Assembly: GCF_000315915.1 (NCBI RefSeq)
Contig: NC_020194.1
Span: 372,001 to 436,000, forward strand
Direction of reading: 5' to 3'
Length of the DNA: 64,000 bases
Source of the DNA: Henningerozyma blattae CBS 6284
Lineage: Eukaryota > Ascomycota > Saccharomycetes > Saccharomycetales > Saccharomycetaceae
Position numbers and translations under genes: made by a program. The notes under the pieces are model-generated. The model ran no database searches. It was given only the letters and a program-made list of their open reading frames with translations, and was not told where the DNA came from. Shown here in pieces: positions 41,731 through 52,891 of the stretch; positions within the stretch are counted from its first letter, which is position 1, and every line of letters begins with the position of its first letter.

Positions 41731-44700
41731 ATGTATAATCCGTTTCAAAACCAGGATAATTATTCGTCCCAAGGCTCGAATCCTAGGTTAAATTATTATC
41801 AAGGGTCAAACGCAAATTATCAAAATAACCCCCAAGGGAACCCGGCTCCTCCAACTTTTAACCAACACCATAGAGCTTCGGTAGATATTGGCGGATTTCA
41901 ATTGCAACCAACTGGATCCTACGGGAACAACATCCAAGGGACCTATAGCCCTCCTCCCAATAATGGATACCCTAACCAAAATTCTAATTCTAATTTTCAA
42001 CCTTCAGGTCAGCCTCAACCTATGGATTTCCATCCAACTAATTCAGTAAATCTCTCTAGACCTCCTCCCTTACATCCTTCTTTAGTTAGCCACACATCTC
42101 AGAATGCACCTAACTTAATTCAACCTCAACACTCAGGATATTATAACAATCAGCCCCCCCCTACTAAACCTTTAGCTCCAACTGAAACAGGATTTATTCA
42201 ACAAGTTGCGGCAGAAGGGATTAATAATGATTTAAAGATCCCACCTATGAGATTATCTTTTATTACAGCTAATGACCAAAGTAAATTTGAAACCTTATTT
42301 AGATCTCAAGTCCAGAAGGGTGCAAATGCCATTGAAGGTCCAGATTGTAGGAAAATCCTCATGAAATCAGGTTTAATTCCCTCTCAGTTAGCGCAAATTT
42401 GGACTCTATCAGATACCAACAGAGCTGGCGCATTACTATTCCCAGAATTTTGTTTAGCTATGTATTTAGTTAATACAACCTTAAAAGGTAACCCAATTCC
42501 TTATGTTTTAGATAAGAATATTAAGACAGAAGTTGATGCATTTATTGATGCAATTAGTGTTATGATAGCAACTGAAGCTGATTCTGATGATCCAATGCCA
42601 ACTACAAATCCCTTTGGTTCAAACGCAACTCAAAGAGCTACTTCTCCACCAAGTCAGTCTATCAGTATGTCTAATCCACCTGTCCCTTCAAGACTGCCTA
42701 GCTCTCAAATTCCAACTCAGAGCCAACAACATTCAGGTTTACAAAATTTACCACCCCAAATATCACCAAATCGTCCAGGCATATCTTCTCCTAATAGAGT
42801 TCATTCATCACCTAATGTTCAAATGGGAGGGCAAACATTACCTGGTATTACCTCCCAACAACAAACATATCAAACCATGCAAGGCAATATTAACGTGACT
42901 TCACAAACCTCAGCAACAAATCCTCAAGATATGTATTTTAGACCAACTGGTCCTGCCCAACCTGCACTTATACCAAATTATAAACAACAAGGCCCACTAA
43001 ATGGATCTCAACAAAATACTAATTTGCAGCCTATGCAACAATCTGATCTACAACAACCCCAACCACAGCAACCACCACAAAACATCCAACCTCAACCACA
43101 GCAACCACCACAGAACATTCAACCACAACCTTCGGGGCCTTTATCCCCTTTTAATTTCAACATTCAAAACCAAACGACTGGAACTTTAGGTAGTCCTCAG
43201 ATAACTGGCTATATTCCTTCAACAACATTTGGCATGCCTATGCAGCCCACTGGTGGTATGATGCAACCACAGCGTACCGGATCAATGTTACAGGCACAGC
43301 GAACAGGTTCAGGACAGTTTAATGTCCCTATGCAAACCCAAGCAACAGGGGGTGGTATAATACAACCTCAATTAACTGGAAGTGCATCCACAATCCTCAA
43401 CCCCGGCTATATAAAACCACAATCAACAGGATCTTTGAATGCTATGATTCAGAATCAACCTATGTCTTTACAATCTCAACCTACCGGGGGATATGGAATT
43501 GCTCCTCAAGGTACCGGAATGATGATATCTAATACTACAGGTATGCAACAACAAGGCAACCTTGCCCCAATGAAGCCATTAACAGCTCAGAAAACTGGTT
43601 TTGGTAATAATGAAATTTATAACAAATCGAATTTTGTTGCACCAGTAAGCAATTCGAAAGAAGACACTATTTCAGACCAAGAAAAAGCATTGTATAATAA
43701 AATTTTTGACACTTATGATACGAGCAGAAGCGGTTACATCAATTCGCCAACAGCAGTAGAAATTTTTAGAAAATCAGGTTTACGCCGAGAAGATTTAGAG
43801 CATATTTGGAATTTATGTGATACGAATAATAATGGCCAATTAGAGAGGTCTGAGTTTATTGTTGGTATGCATTTAGTATATCAAACTTTGAACGGAAAGC
43901 CTTTGCCTCAAAGACTTTCCCCAAATTTAATCCCTAAACACACTGCTATCCTAAATAATGTGAGAGACCAGCTAATGAATACATCGTCTCAAAATCAAAA
44001 TACAAACAATTTGAATATTAATGCACCAGCTTATAAAAATAATGATCAAGATACATCCTTACCAAATTTCCGTAACAGAAACTCTAGTTCGTCAATTTCA
44101 ATTTCTAAAACTTCTCCTCAAGATCAAAAGCCGACTCAATCTACAGGTACGCAACCTGTGTCAACAAATAATAAATTACACGATGCAATTCAAAATAGTC
44201 TAAATGCGAAAATTATGACTCTACAAAATGCTATTAAGGAAAAGAAAAGATTATTGGATGTTGAACAAAAGAAGGTATCCCAATATGCTTCCAATACCCA
44301 AAGAAAAAGTGAAAATACTGCAAGAATTGAAGAAGTCAAAAGACAATTATCTAATATTCAAGCCATTCAAATTCCTGCAAATAGTAGCTTACCTGACAAT
44401 TATTGCAATAGAGTGGAAAATATTATCAAAAATGTTCCAGTTTTATTTACAAGAATTAATGATATTGAAGAATCTATTACAGCTACAAAGCTCCAATTGT
44501 ATCATGCTAAAAATCCATTTAGTAATAATGAGTCTGACGAAATAGATAGAATTAATGCCGAAAACCAAAAAAATAAGCAAAATATTGTCGAGATTCAAAA
44601 ATCAGTATCTGAGTTATCTTCTTTATTACTGTCATCTGTAACAAATGAAAGAATTGGCAAAAATTCTGGTGAATTTGGTAGGTGGGAGTTTGGGTTGGAT

Positions 44701-45027
44701 CTTGAACCCCAAGTTCGTCAATATGTTTCCAATGTTAAACATAATGATCATATAATCAGACACAACAGTTCCTCTACAGCCCCTAAAGTTTTAATCACAC
44801 ATCCAAGTACTTCCAATATGAATTCAAGTAATTCTAACATATCGAACTCACATAATATCTCATCAACTTTACCACAAAATACAACTACTGATGATATGGA
44901 TGACGAAGAGAAGAGATTAGAAGAGGAATTAGCGAGATTACAGCTACAAAAGAGAGTCGAAAAAGAAGAAAGAATAGCCAGACTACGTAAACAAGTCGAG
45001 GAGGCTAAAGCTTCTGCTTCTAAATGA
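41731..45027 (+). CDS. Pan1-type EH-domain endocytic scaffold, short paralogue lacking the C-terminal region
   Basis: 1098 residues starting MYNPFQNQ, like the second PAN1 gene. EH domain 1 is at about 175-275 (MRLSFITANDQSKFETLFRS, ILMKSGLIPSQLAQIWTLSD). EH domain 2 is at about 645-740 (IFRKSGLRREDLEHIWNLCD, with the calcium-loop-like DTNNNGQLERSE). Between them lie many QxTG sites (for example MPMQPTG, IIQPQLTG, MMQPQRTG) matching the (L/I/V/M)xx(Q/N/T)xTG target motif of Prk1/Ark1 kinases. A coiled-coil region (about 815-1000) follows. The protein ends shortly after EKEERIARLRKQVEEAKA, where the other PAN1 and S. cerevisiae Pan1 (1480 aa) continue into the WH2/proline-rich, Arp2/3-activating tail. 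It could bind NPF proteins and clathrin adaptors but should not activate Arp2/3. Divergence from the other copy is substantial, so the duplication is old. Confidence 0.9.
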   Translation: MYNPFQNQDNYSSQGSNPRLNYYQGSNANYQNNPQGNPAPPTFNQHHRASVDIGGFQLQPTGSYGNNIQGTYSPPPNNGYPNQNSNSNFQPSGQPQPMDFHPTNSVNLSRPPPLHPSLVSHTSQNAPNLIQPQHSGYYNNQPPPTKPLAPTETGFIQQVAAEGINNDLKIPPMRLSFITANDQSKFETLFRSQVQKGANAIEGPDCRKILMKSGLIPSQLAQIWTLSDTNRAGALLFPEFCLAMYLVNTTLKGNPIPYVLDKNIKTEVDAFIDAISVMIATEADSDDPMPTTNPFGSNATQRATSPPSQSISMSNPPVPSRLPSSQIPTQSQQHSGLQNLPPQISPNRPGISSPNRVHSSPNVQMGGQTLPGITSQQQTYQTMQGNINVTSQTSATNPQDMYFRPTGPAQPALIPNYKQQGPLNGSQQNTNLQPMQQSDLQQPQPQQPPQNIQPQPQQPPQNIQPQPSGPLSPFNFNIQNQTTGTLGSPQITGYIPSTTFGMPMQPTGGMMQPQRTGSMLQAQRTGSGQFNVPMQTQATGGGIIQPQLTGSASTILNPGYIKPQSTGSLNAMIQNQPMSLQSQPTGGYGIAPQGTGMMISNTTGMQQQGNLAPMKPLTAQKTGFGNNEIYNKSNFVAPVSNSKEDTISDQEKALYNKIFDTYDTSRSGYINSPTAVEIFRKSGLRREDLEHIWNLCDTNNNGQLERSEFIVGMHLVYQTLNGKPLPQRLSPNLIPKHTAILNNVRDQLMNTSSQNQNTNNLNINAPAYKNNDQDTSLPNFRNRNSSSSISISKTSPQDQKPTQSTGTQPVSTNNKLHDAIQNSLNAKIMTLQNAIKEKKRLLDVEQKKVSQYASNTQRKSENTARIEEVKRQLSNIQAIQIPANSSLPDNYCNRVENIIKNVPVLFTRINDIEESITATKLQLYHAKNPFSNNESDEIDRINAENQKNKQNIVEIQKSVSELSSLLLSSVTNERIGKNSGEFGRWEFGLDLEPQVRQYVSNVKHNDHIIRHNSSSTAPKVLITHPSTSNMNSSNSNISNSHNISSTLPQNTTTDDMDDEEKRLEEELARLQLQKRVEKEERIARLRKQVEEAKASASK

Positions 45028-46199
45028 CAAAAGTCAATATCTGCTATATTTTATTTCTATGCTGAGAATACATTTATTTTAGGTGTATTAACTTTAACTA
45101 TTCTTTAAATTAACTAAAAAACTTAATAACTAATGTTTCAGTTCAACTGTGTATAAATCAATTTGAGGGTGGAAAAACTCAAGTAAAAGTGCAAGAAATA
45201 ATTGTATGGTTTATAATATATATCTATCTATGTATATTAAATAGCATATAACTTCAATTAATTTTTTGTTTACAATCAATATAACTGTGTTGTACTCTAT
45301 TTTTTTAAAAATTCCTTATATGGTACTCGTGATAGTCTAACCGTGGACATTTATATAACTACTACCATAGCTTCCCTATCCTTAAGATTCGTACTTAAAA
45401 TTTTGCACTAAATGCTAGTTATGACAAGAGTTAAGATTTGTTTCAAAAATTTTAATATAGGACATAATCTTTTGGTAAACTTTTAGGATGACGATTCCAA
45501 TATTTAGGAATAATCTTTTACAAGAATAAGTGAAACAAATACTACATTTGATTTTATACTCTTCTGCCTTGACAAGAAAAAGTATTTTGAATCATGAATA
45601 ACTGATATTTCTATAGTAAATTATTACCGATAGTTTATCTATTACTATTTTTTTATTTATTTATTTTTTTTATTTATTTGTAAACAGAGCGTTACTTACC
45701 AGAAAAAAAGTTATTTTATTAAGCAGTATTTAATTAAATAGAATAAAATTCAAGAATATGCAATTTAAATTAGTTACCAATATTTTTTTTTTATTATAAT
45801 AAACAGTTACACGAAATTTTGTTTACTAATGAAATAAAGAAGAAAAATATAAATAAAATTATAAAAATGTTCACACCGCAAGAATATTTTTTCCCTCTCG
45901 GCCTTTAATTTAAGTAACATATATATATTTATGCCATATTAGACTATTTGTAAACACACATATGCTCAAAAATAATTCAAAATGAGGCTAAAAAAAGATA
46001 CTATATGCCAACATAATATATCATCATTTTAATTTCTCAACCATATTTTGCTCTAGTAAATTTAATATTAAAATATATACTCTGATTCAATTACACTTCT
46101 GCCACACGACTAATATATACTAGAAAAATGTCCCATTCACGGTTATAGCGTGTCTCATCGTATGATGGGTATTATAATACAAACTTTTCAGTATGAATT
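45028..46199. other. AT-rich convergent region between the PAN1 paralogue and IST3
   Basis: 1.2 kb with long A/T runs, including an ATTTATTTATTT tract at about 45650-45680. The short PAN1 gene and IST3 converge here. No gene or RNA feature is recognised. Confidence 0.5.
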
Positions 46200-46622
46200 C
46201 TATATAAAATCTCTTTTTAGTTCTTCTTTAACCAATTTTACATAATCTTGATAATATTCTTCATCGTTTTTATTTTTATTAGGGTCATGCCAAAAATGAT
46301 CAATTTTAAGGGTATTTCCAGCAACTTTCGAGCCATTTAAATTATCAATAGCTAAAATACAAGACCTTGAATCTTCATATTTTAAATAAGCAAACCCCAT
46401 TGAATGATTAGTCTGTTTATTCCTAATTAATTTCAAATCAATTGGATTACCGAATTGTGAAAACACAGTGAGAATATCACCTTCAGTTAAATTTTTATTC
46501 AGATTACCAATAAAAATATATCCATAATCGATGTAGTTGTAGTGCCACGATTTCTCAATAGACAAAATATTATTTTGTAATTCTGTATCATTTAATTGCT
46601 GGATTTTTTTATATTGTGACAT
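46200..46622 (-). CDS. IST3: RES-complex splicing factor Ist3/Snu17 (RRM protein)
   Basis: 140 residues from the Met at 46622 (MSQYKKIQQLNDTELQNNIL); an upstream in-frame Met at 46655 would add 11 residues not seen in homologues. A single RRM covers about residues 34-115, with RNP2 YIFIGNLN and RNP1-like MGFAYLKYED. S. cerevisiae Ist3 (148 aa) has the same KIQQINDKELQ start, a central LTEGDILTVFS and IDH in the last strand, then a YYEAVKEELDRD-like C-terminus. Ist3 with Bud13 and Pml1 forms the RES complex, which promotes splicing and retains unspliced pre-mRNA in the nucleus. In S. cerevisiae IST3 (YIR005W) is next to PAN1 (YIR006C), and that linkage is kept here. Confidence 0.93.
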   Translation of the reverse strand: MSQYKKIQQLNDTELQNNILSIEKSWHYNYIDYGYIFIGNLNKNLTEGDILTVFSQFGNPIDLKLIRNKQTNHSMGFAYLKYEDSRSCILAIDNLNGSKVAGNTLKIDHFWHDPNKNKNDEEYYQDYVKLVKEELKRDFI

Positions 46623-48181
46623 TGCTTGAATAATTTGTATGTATTTTCTCGTCAATTAACTCTTGAGGTATTATCAATAAATATATGGGACAAATAAAGT
46701 AAAAGCACACTTAAGAATAGCTACAACTAGGACAATTGCAGTAATAATAATAACAAGTGAAAAAAAGAACAGCAACAAAAGCACAGAAAAGTAGTACTGG
46801 AAGACTAAATAGCACCTTTGATATAGTGCCTTGGGAAATTAGTACAGGTTATCGATACCTATTTGTTCTGTGGCACGCTGTAATATCTTACGTATTGTAT
46901 ATGGCTCTTTACTTGTAAACGAAATACTCTTTAACTTGAATCCATTGCATTAATTTTACTGTGATTCATGTCCTTCTTCAACACTTGATATTTCTCGGCT
47001 TAGGCTTATTTCCCAGAAGGCCTCTATTTGTTGCTTTAAAAAATACTCGGAAAAACAAGATATAAGCACGCCCCTAAATTAGCAAAAATCTATTGCAATA
47101 AAAGATCCAGAAATCTAGGTAAACTTAAAAAAAAGCTTGGCATAACTCTAAGATTGATAGTCGTGTCCACTCCGGTTAATGTTGTCGATATCTTTTTCAG
47201 GACAGTCTCCAATGGATTCAGGCCTTCAGCCCTAACGACTCTAACAAACTACTACGGAACACTTACAGTAAGTCTATATCTCTTGTAAGATCCCGTCTGA
47301 TCTTTTCTCACCAGATGGCTAAATAAGGAAAAGGCATCGCATCCAAATCGCGAAATTTGAAATCTCGTGCCAGGGACAATGCTGATCTATTTCCAGATCC
47401 GGCCGAGCGATATGACCTATTAGGAGTTTTTTCGCGTTTCTGCGGCTAGGCCCTTAAAATTTAGGTTTGTGTCGTCCAAGTGTCAGATGTCTCAAAATCT
47501 CTACAATACCAGATCTATCTATCCAAGAGACCGACACGCACATTTCTGGGGTCATTACCATATTCAGGTTTTGTAAGACAGATCAGGGACTAACTTCAGC
47601 GATAATAAACTATTTAGGTTGTTTCCTAACATCTGTTTAGGACGCATTTTTACCAATTGATAAGTTTAACATTAAAATACAGTTAGCTAAAAACAGGGGT
47701 AAATGCCAAGAAAAGACAACAAACGCGCCTATGATATCCTTTAAGCAAACAGAATGATTATTGAAGCTTTTATTCCAGATCAAGACTGCCCATTATTGAT
47801 ACTTATTATCTTATAGATGCGACACCGCTATTACTTATTATTACAACTTTGATCTATTTACCCAATTACGCGAATTACTCAGATACATTCAAATAAACAA
47901 ATGAATAAGAAATTTAAAATAAACAAATTAACCCATCTAGTAAGTAAATAAATAAACAAAAGACTATTCATTTGATTCTGGGTCAATTCTGTTTCGAAAA
48001 AAAGACAAAAAAACATATAAATACCCTAAGTTCTTTCAATAATTTTACTTGCGTTTCATGTCTCTCCCCTCTTGTTTACTTTACCTTCCTCTCTCCTGTA
48101 AAATCAGGATAGATCGTTAAACAAGATTTAGATAAATCTGTATTCACTCACTTAAATACCCACGCCCGCTTAATTTTAATA
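46623..48181. other. 1.5-kb intergenic region between IST3 and the large wall protein gene
   Basis: No gene is seen. The stretch around 47160-47600 is less AT-rich than its surroundings and contains no long open frame; it may be a long regulatory region or a decayed gene. A plus-strand TATAAATA at 48016-48023 suits the gene starting at 48182. (AAATA)-type repeats lie near 47900-47960. Confidence 0.5.
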
Positions 48182-50347
48182 ATGTCTATCACTAAATTCG
48201 TGACTGCTTTGACTATCGTCAGTTCTGTCTTAGCTGCTGATGCTGTTTCACAGATCAATGATGGTCAAGTACAAGCCACTTTAGTCCAAACTACCCCAGG
48301 TATGGTCCCCCCTCTAGCTCCCGCTCCAGCTCCAGTTCCAACTACTACTGCTGCCCCAGCTCCAGCTCCAGCTCCAACTTCTTCAGTTGCTCCAGCTCCA
48401 GCTCCAGCTCCAGCTACTACTAAAAATACCCCATGCAGTACTTGTGGTAACGCTACTGCTCCAAAGACTGTTGAATCTACAAACACTGTATACAAGACCA
48501 ACATTAATACCATTGAAGAAACTAACTACGCTACAGTTCAAGCTACTTCTCCAACTACCTCTACTTCTACTGTTTTAACAACCAATGTCGCTACTGTTCA
48601 ACAAACTACTGAAGTCACTGAATCATGTACTGAAACCTCAACTCAAACTAACGTTTCTACTGCTACATTAGTTAAGACTAATGTTGCTACCGTTGAAAAG
48701 ACTAGTTTGGCTACCGTTGAAGAAACTACTCAAGCTACTGTTGAAGAAACTACTCAAGCTACTGCTACTGTTGTCAAGACCAACGTTAACACTATCGAAC
48801 AAACTAGCTTAGCTACTATCGAAGAAACTGTTCAAGCTACTGCTACTGTCGTTAAGACTAACGTTGCTACCGTTGAAGAAACTAGTTTGGCTACTGTTAG
48901 TGAAACTGCTAACGCTACTGCTACTATTGTTAAGACCAATGTCGCTACTGTCGAAAAAACCAACTTAGCTACTGTGGAAGAAACCGTTCAATCAACTGCT
49001 ACTGTTGTTAAGACTAATGTTGCTACCATTGAACAAACTAATGTTGCTACTGTTTTGGAAACTGTTCAATCTACTGCCACTGAAGTTACACAAGCTACTG
49101 CCACTATTGTCAAGACTAATGTTAACACTGTTGAACAAACCAACACTGCTACTATTGAAGAAACTACTCAAGCTACTGTTGAAGAAACTACACAAGCTAC
49201 AGCTACTATTGTCAAGACAAACACTGCTACTCTTGAACAAACCAACACTGCAACTGTTGAACAAACCACCCAAGCTACTGTCGAAGAAACCTTCTCAGCT
49301 ACTGTTACTCTTGTTAAGACTAATGTTAACACTGTTGAAACTACAAACTTTGCTACAATTAACGAAACTGTTCAAGCTACCGAAACCTTAGTTAAGACTA
49401 ACGAAAATACTGTATTTTTCACTAACATGGCCACTGTTCAAGAAACTGTTCAAGCTACCGAAACCGTTGCTGAAACTTTAACTCAAACTTCTCTTGCAAC
49501 TGCTTATGCCACTGCTACAACTACTGCCACTGCTATTGCTTATGCTACTAATACTCAAACAACTACTGAAACTTGTACCGAAACTTTAACACAAACTTCT
49601 AACAAGACTGCTACCGCTACCGCTACCGCTACTGCTGTTGAAACCTTTGTTGGTACACAAATGACTACTGCTACTGCTACTTTAACATCAGAAACCACTT
49701 CTACTACTACTCCATGTACCACTGAAACCATCGTTGAAAACATGACTAGTGTTATTGTCGCTCCAGAAAGTGTTGCTGTTCAAAATGAAAATACCCCAGC
49801 TGCTGCTCCAGTAATGAATACACCAGCTGCTAACACTGTTGCTCCAGTTGCTGCTACTCCATGCAGTACTTGTGGTAAGGAAACTGAAGTTGCTCCAACT
49901 CCAGCTGCTAACACTATGGCTCCAGTTCCAGCCCCAGCTACTCCATGTAGTACTTGTGGTAAGGAAACTGAAGTTGCTCCAACTCCAGCTGCTAACACTA
50001 TGGCTCCAGTTCCAGCCCCAGCTACTCCATGTAGTACTTGTGGTAAGGAAACTGAAGTTGCTCCAACTCCAGTTGCTACCATGGCTGCTGTAGCTGTTGC
50101 TTCAAGCTCATGCACTACTAGCTGTCTAAAGACTGTTGTTGTTCCATGCACCTTTTCAGTTCCAAATTTCGAAATGAACTCTAACGGTGCTTCAGTCCCA
50201 AGCCAAACTACTTTCAAACAAGCTAGTAGCGGTCCAGTTAACACTGCTAAGGCCGGTATTGCTGTTCAAACCGAAAACGGTGCCGCTAAAGGTGTTGCTG
50301 GTTTAGGTGTTGGTGTTGTTGCTGCTGCAGTTGCTTTACTGTTATAA
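48182..50347 (+). CDS. Large repetitive GPI cell wall protein with an N-terminal PIR-type motif
   Basis: 721 residues. A signal peptide (1-18, ending SSVLAA) is followed by SQINDGQVQAT, the PIR-repeat core that in Pir proteins and Cwp1/Tir proteins carries the alkali-labile ester link to beta-1,3-glucan. Then come an AP-rich segment (about 40-80), a TPCSTCG motif, and some 330 residues of imperfect repeats of the type ATVEETTQATATVVKTNV. Three near-identical 28-residue units begin PCSTCGKETEVAPTPAA (about residues 560-640), and a Cys-rich end (SSCTTSCLKTVVVPC) follows. The C-terminus QTENGAAKGVAGLGVGVVAAA is a GPI signal, similar to that of Tir1. It thus has both GPI and ester attachment signals. 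Codon bias is strong (ACT, GCT, GTT), suggesting high expression. No exact S. cerevisiae orthologue is recognised. Confidence 0.85.
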   Translation: MSITKFVTALTIVSSVLAADAVSQINDGQVQATLVQTTPGMVPPLAPAPAPVPTTTAAPAPAPAPTSSVAPAPAPAPATTKNTPCSTCGNATAPKTVESTNTVYKTNINTIEETNYATVQATSPTTSTSTVLTTNVATVQQTTEVTESCTETSTQTNVSTATLVKTNVATVEKTSLATVEETTQATVEETTQATATVVKTNVNTIEQTSLATIEETVQATATVVKTNVATVEETSLATVSETANATATIVKTNVATVEKTNLATVEETVQSTATVVKTNVATIEQTNVATVLETVQSTATEVTQATATIVKTNVNTVEQTNTATIEETTQATVEETTQATATIVKTNTATLEQTNTATVEQTTQATVEETFSATVTLVKTNVNTVETTNFATINETVQATETLVKTNENTVFFTNMATVQETVQATETVAETLTQTSLATAYATATTTATAIAYATNTQTTTETCTETLTQTSNKTATATATATAVETFVGTQMTTATATLTSETTSTTTPCTTETIVENMTSVIVAPESVAVQNENTPAAAPVMNTPAANTVAPVAATPCSTCGKETEVAPTPAANTMAPVPAPATPCSTCGKETEVAPTPAANTMAPVPAPATPCSTCGKETEVAPTPVATMAAVAVASSSCTTSCLKTVVVPCTFSVPNFEMNSNGASVPSQTTFKQASSGPVNTAKAGIAVQTENGAAKGVAGLGVGVVAAAVALLL
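49860..50069 (+). repeat. Intragenic 84-bp tandem repeat encoding the CSTCG modules
   Basis: Three consecutive copies of an 84-bp unit, the last partial, lie within the wall protein gene, beginning CCATG(C/T)AGTACTTGTGG. Copies two and three are nearly identical at the DNA level. A period of 28 codons keeps the frame, so copy number can change without breaking the gene. Confidence 0.85.
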
Positions 50348-52040
50348 GTTAATCATACATTGTTTTATTTCTGACTTTTTAATACATACCCCTTCAATTT
50401 TTAATAAATCAAAATGTATACTCAATTAGTTTCTTCTTTTACTGTTTTGTACATAACAAAGATAAATAAAATTATTACTTAAATAGAAAAAAAATATTAT
50501 TATATAAATTAAAATACCTTACTTTTTAACACGCTAATGGTTCTTAACTTTTTTGAATTTCCAATTTTAATAGGGCCTAGAAATAATATATTGGAATTAA
50601 TACGCTCTTTCTTTATTTTAACAACTATGGCATACATACTTTTCTTAGTATATAAGAAATTTAGGTGAAATAATAATATTAAAATATACTATGCGTTTAC
50701 TTTTGAAGGTAAATATACAATATTTTTACTAACAAAACTAAGTGTAGTAGGTTTTTTTGGCATAGCAAATATAATTGTAAGTGAGTAAAGTATAAATTAG
50801 AACAATATTTTTTTTAAAATAAAAGGCGAACCATATCGATATCAATTTAATATCACGTATATATCTAATAAGAAAACTTAATTACTAAAGTATATATTTA
50901 AATACTTTATTTTGTATAAAGGTAAGGCATATTATTTATAACTAAGGAAAAATAGTTGAATATAATAGACCCGGTTAATACAAAGATGAGAGAATAAGTA
51001 GGAATTAATTGTTGCAGTGGTGAAAATAATGAGAAAAAGAAAACTTCTTAGGTTATTACCAAAAATAGGATTCAACTTCTTTTTATAATTTTAAGGATAA
51101 TTCACATAAAAATGGCAATAGTAAAAACATTTATCCTTTAACTTCAACCATTCAGTAAATATAGTTCAGTGTTATATTTAGTTTATAAGTATAAGTGATA
51201 AAGAAACTTTTGTCAATATATAAACTAAGAAATAAAATATATTATTTTTTCTTATTGCATTATAAGAAAGCACTTTTATAAAATTCAAAAAAAATGAAAC
51301 AGCACAAGAAGTATAATTAAAAGTTATTGAATACATTTATTATTTAATGAATTATTAATTTTGAATAAGGTTAAAGAATTTTTTTGGATAGAGTAGGTTA
51401 ATTTCACGCTGATATTAATATTTAATGCCATCATGCTTAGAAGATTTTTTTAATAATTAGTTGAAGTAAAAGAACAAAAACAAAAACATTTTTGTTAGAT
51501 TTTAATGTAAGATAAGGGCTCCATGTTAAACATGATGCATTAACCACTTAAAGCTAACTATTTCAGAATTAATCTTGAACTAAAAAACAATGTTTTAATA
51601 AAAACCAAAAATCACAGTTACAACAGAAGGAAAAGCTTAAATTACTTTGATTATATGATCTTTAAATTATAGCTATTTTATGGAATAGCTATTCATCCAG
51701 TTTTTAAATTTGTAACTTCATGGACTAAAATAGAAGTGTCGTATAATTGAAAAAAAATTTAATTTCTTCCTAATTTAGAGGCAAGTAAAGCACTATCACC
51801 TATGGAAAAGAATATTGATTTTGTGACACAATTTTACAAAATGTGTCTCAGAAGTATAAATTTGTATTACTTTTCTTCCAAAAAGTAATTATGATATAGT
51901 ATTCAATCAAAAAATTATGAACTTCCTATTTTTATTTCATAGAAAAAATATTTTTTAACACTAATGATATTTTAATAATTGTATAACTATCCTATAACCT
52001 AAAAATAAATAAAGAAAAGAATTTATGTAAGTTGATTAGC
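50348..52040. other. AT-rich intergenic region between two wall protein genes (convergent)
   Basis: 1.7 kb, very AT-rich, no gene or recognisable repeat. The left end is the 3' region of the large PIR/GPI gene and the right end that of TIR1-like copy B. Confidence 0.5.
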
Positions 52041-52891
52041 TTATAACAATAAAGCAGCAGCAGCGATGACACCAGCACCTAAACCGGCAGCAGCTCTAAC
52101 AGCACCGTTTTCAGTTTGTTGTTCAACGGTAGCTTGAATTTGACCATCAGTGATTTGAGAGATAGCATCAACAGTAGTTTGGGTGGTCTTAGCATCTGGA
52201 GTAGCAGTAGTAGATTCAACCTTGGTAGTGGCTTCAGTGGTCTTGGAAGATTCTTCAGTCTTGGAAGAGGTTTCAGCAGCCTTGGTAAGAAGAGGTTTCT
52301 AACAGCCTTGGAAGAAGAGGTTTCAACAGCCTTGGAAGAAGAGGTTTCAACAGCCTTGGAAGAAGAGGTTTCAACAGCCTTGGAAGAAGAGGTTTCAACA
52401 GCCTTGGAAGAAGAGGTTTCAACAGCCTTGGAAGAAGTGGTTTCAACAGCCTTGGAAGAAGTGGTTTCAACAGCCTTGGAAGAAGTGGTTTCAACAGCCT
52501 TGGAAGAAGTGGTTTCAACAGCCTTGGAAGAAGAGGTAGCTGGAGCAGCTTCACCTAAACCAGCAGCTTCTAAAGCTTGAGAGATAGCTGGAGCTAATCT
52601 GGTAGAGTACCATGGAACACCAGTGATCATGTAGTGAATTTGTTCATCACCAATGTCAGCAAAGAAACTGGTGTAAGAGTCAGTCTTGTCAGTTAACTTA
52701 GCAGCGTAAGCAGACAAAACACCAGGTGGAATAGATTGTTCTGGGTGAGCCTTTTCCATAGAAAGGTAGTCTTTCATATGAGAACCAATATCGTTCATGT
52801 AGACTTCCATGGAAATCATGGCGGCTTCTCTATCAGCCTTGGCAATAGCGGCGGCGGCGGCAATAATGGCGGCAATTTTAGCGAAAGACAT
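52041..52891 (-). CDS. TIR1-like GPI mannoprotein, copy B, frameshifted by two 1-bp insertions
   Basis: The first 120 residues (signal peptide, SRP1/TIP1 domain) are identical to copy A at 36.2-37.0 kb. The stalk has about ten SSKAVET repeats (21 bp each). Two extra T bases (52286 in GGTAAGAAG and 52300 in TTTCTAAC) shift the frame by two, so the read-through product turns into an RLLKPLPRL-type Leu/Pro-rich tail ending at 52079. Correcting both restores the PIR-type SQITDGQIQAT and the GPI signal, with stop at 52041-52043. A minus-strand TATAAAAAG lies about 103 bp upstream (52994-53002). As in copy A, homology to the sister gene stops at the start and stop codons. It is a pseudogene, an unstable repeat or an assembly error; the net phase change equals that in copy A. 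Confidence 0.85.
52270..52540. repeat. 21-bp tandem repeat inside TIR1-like copy B
   Basis: About a dozen copies of a 21-bp unit (plus strand TTGGAAGAAGTGGTTTCAAC with variants) encode the SSKAVET stalk repeat. The same unit occurs in about six or seven copies in copy A at 36450-36620. The unit is a multiple of three, so copy-number change alone keeps the frame. Confidence 0.9.
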
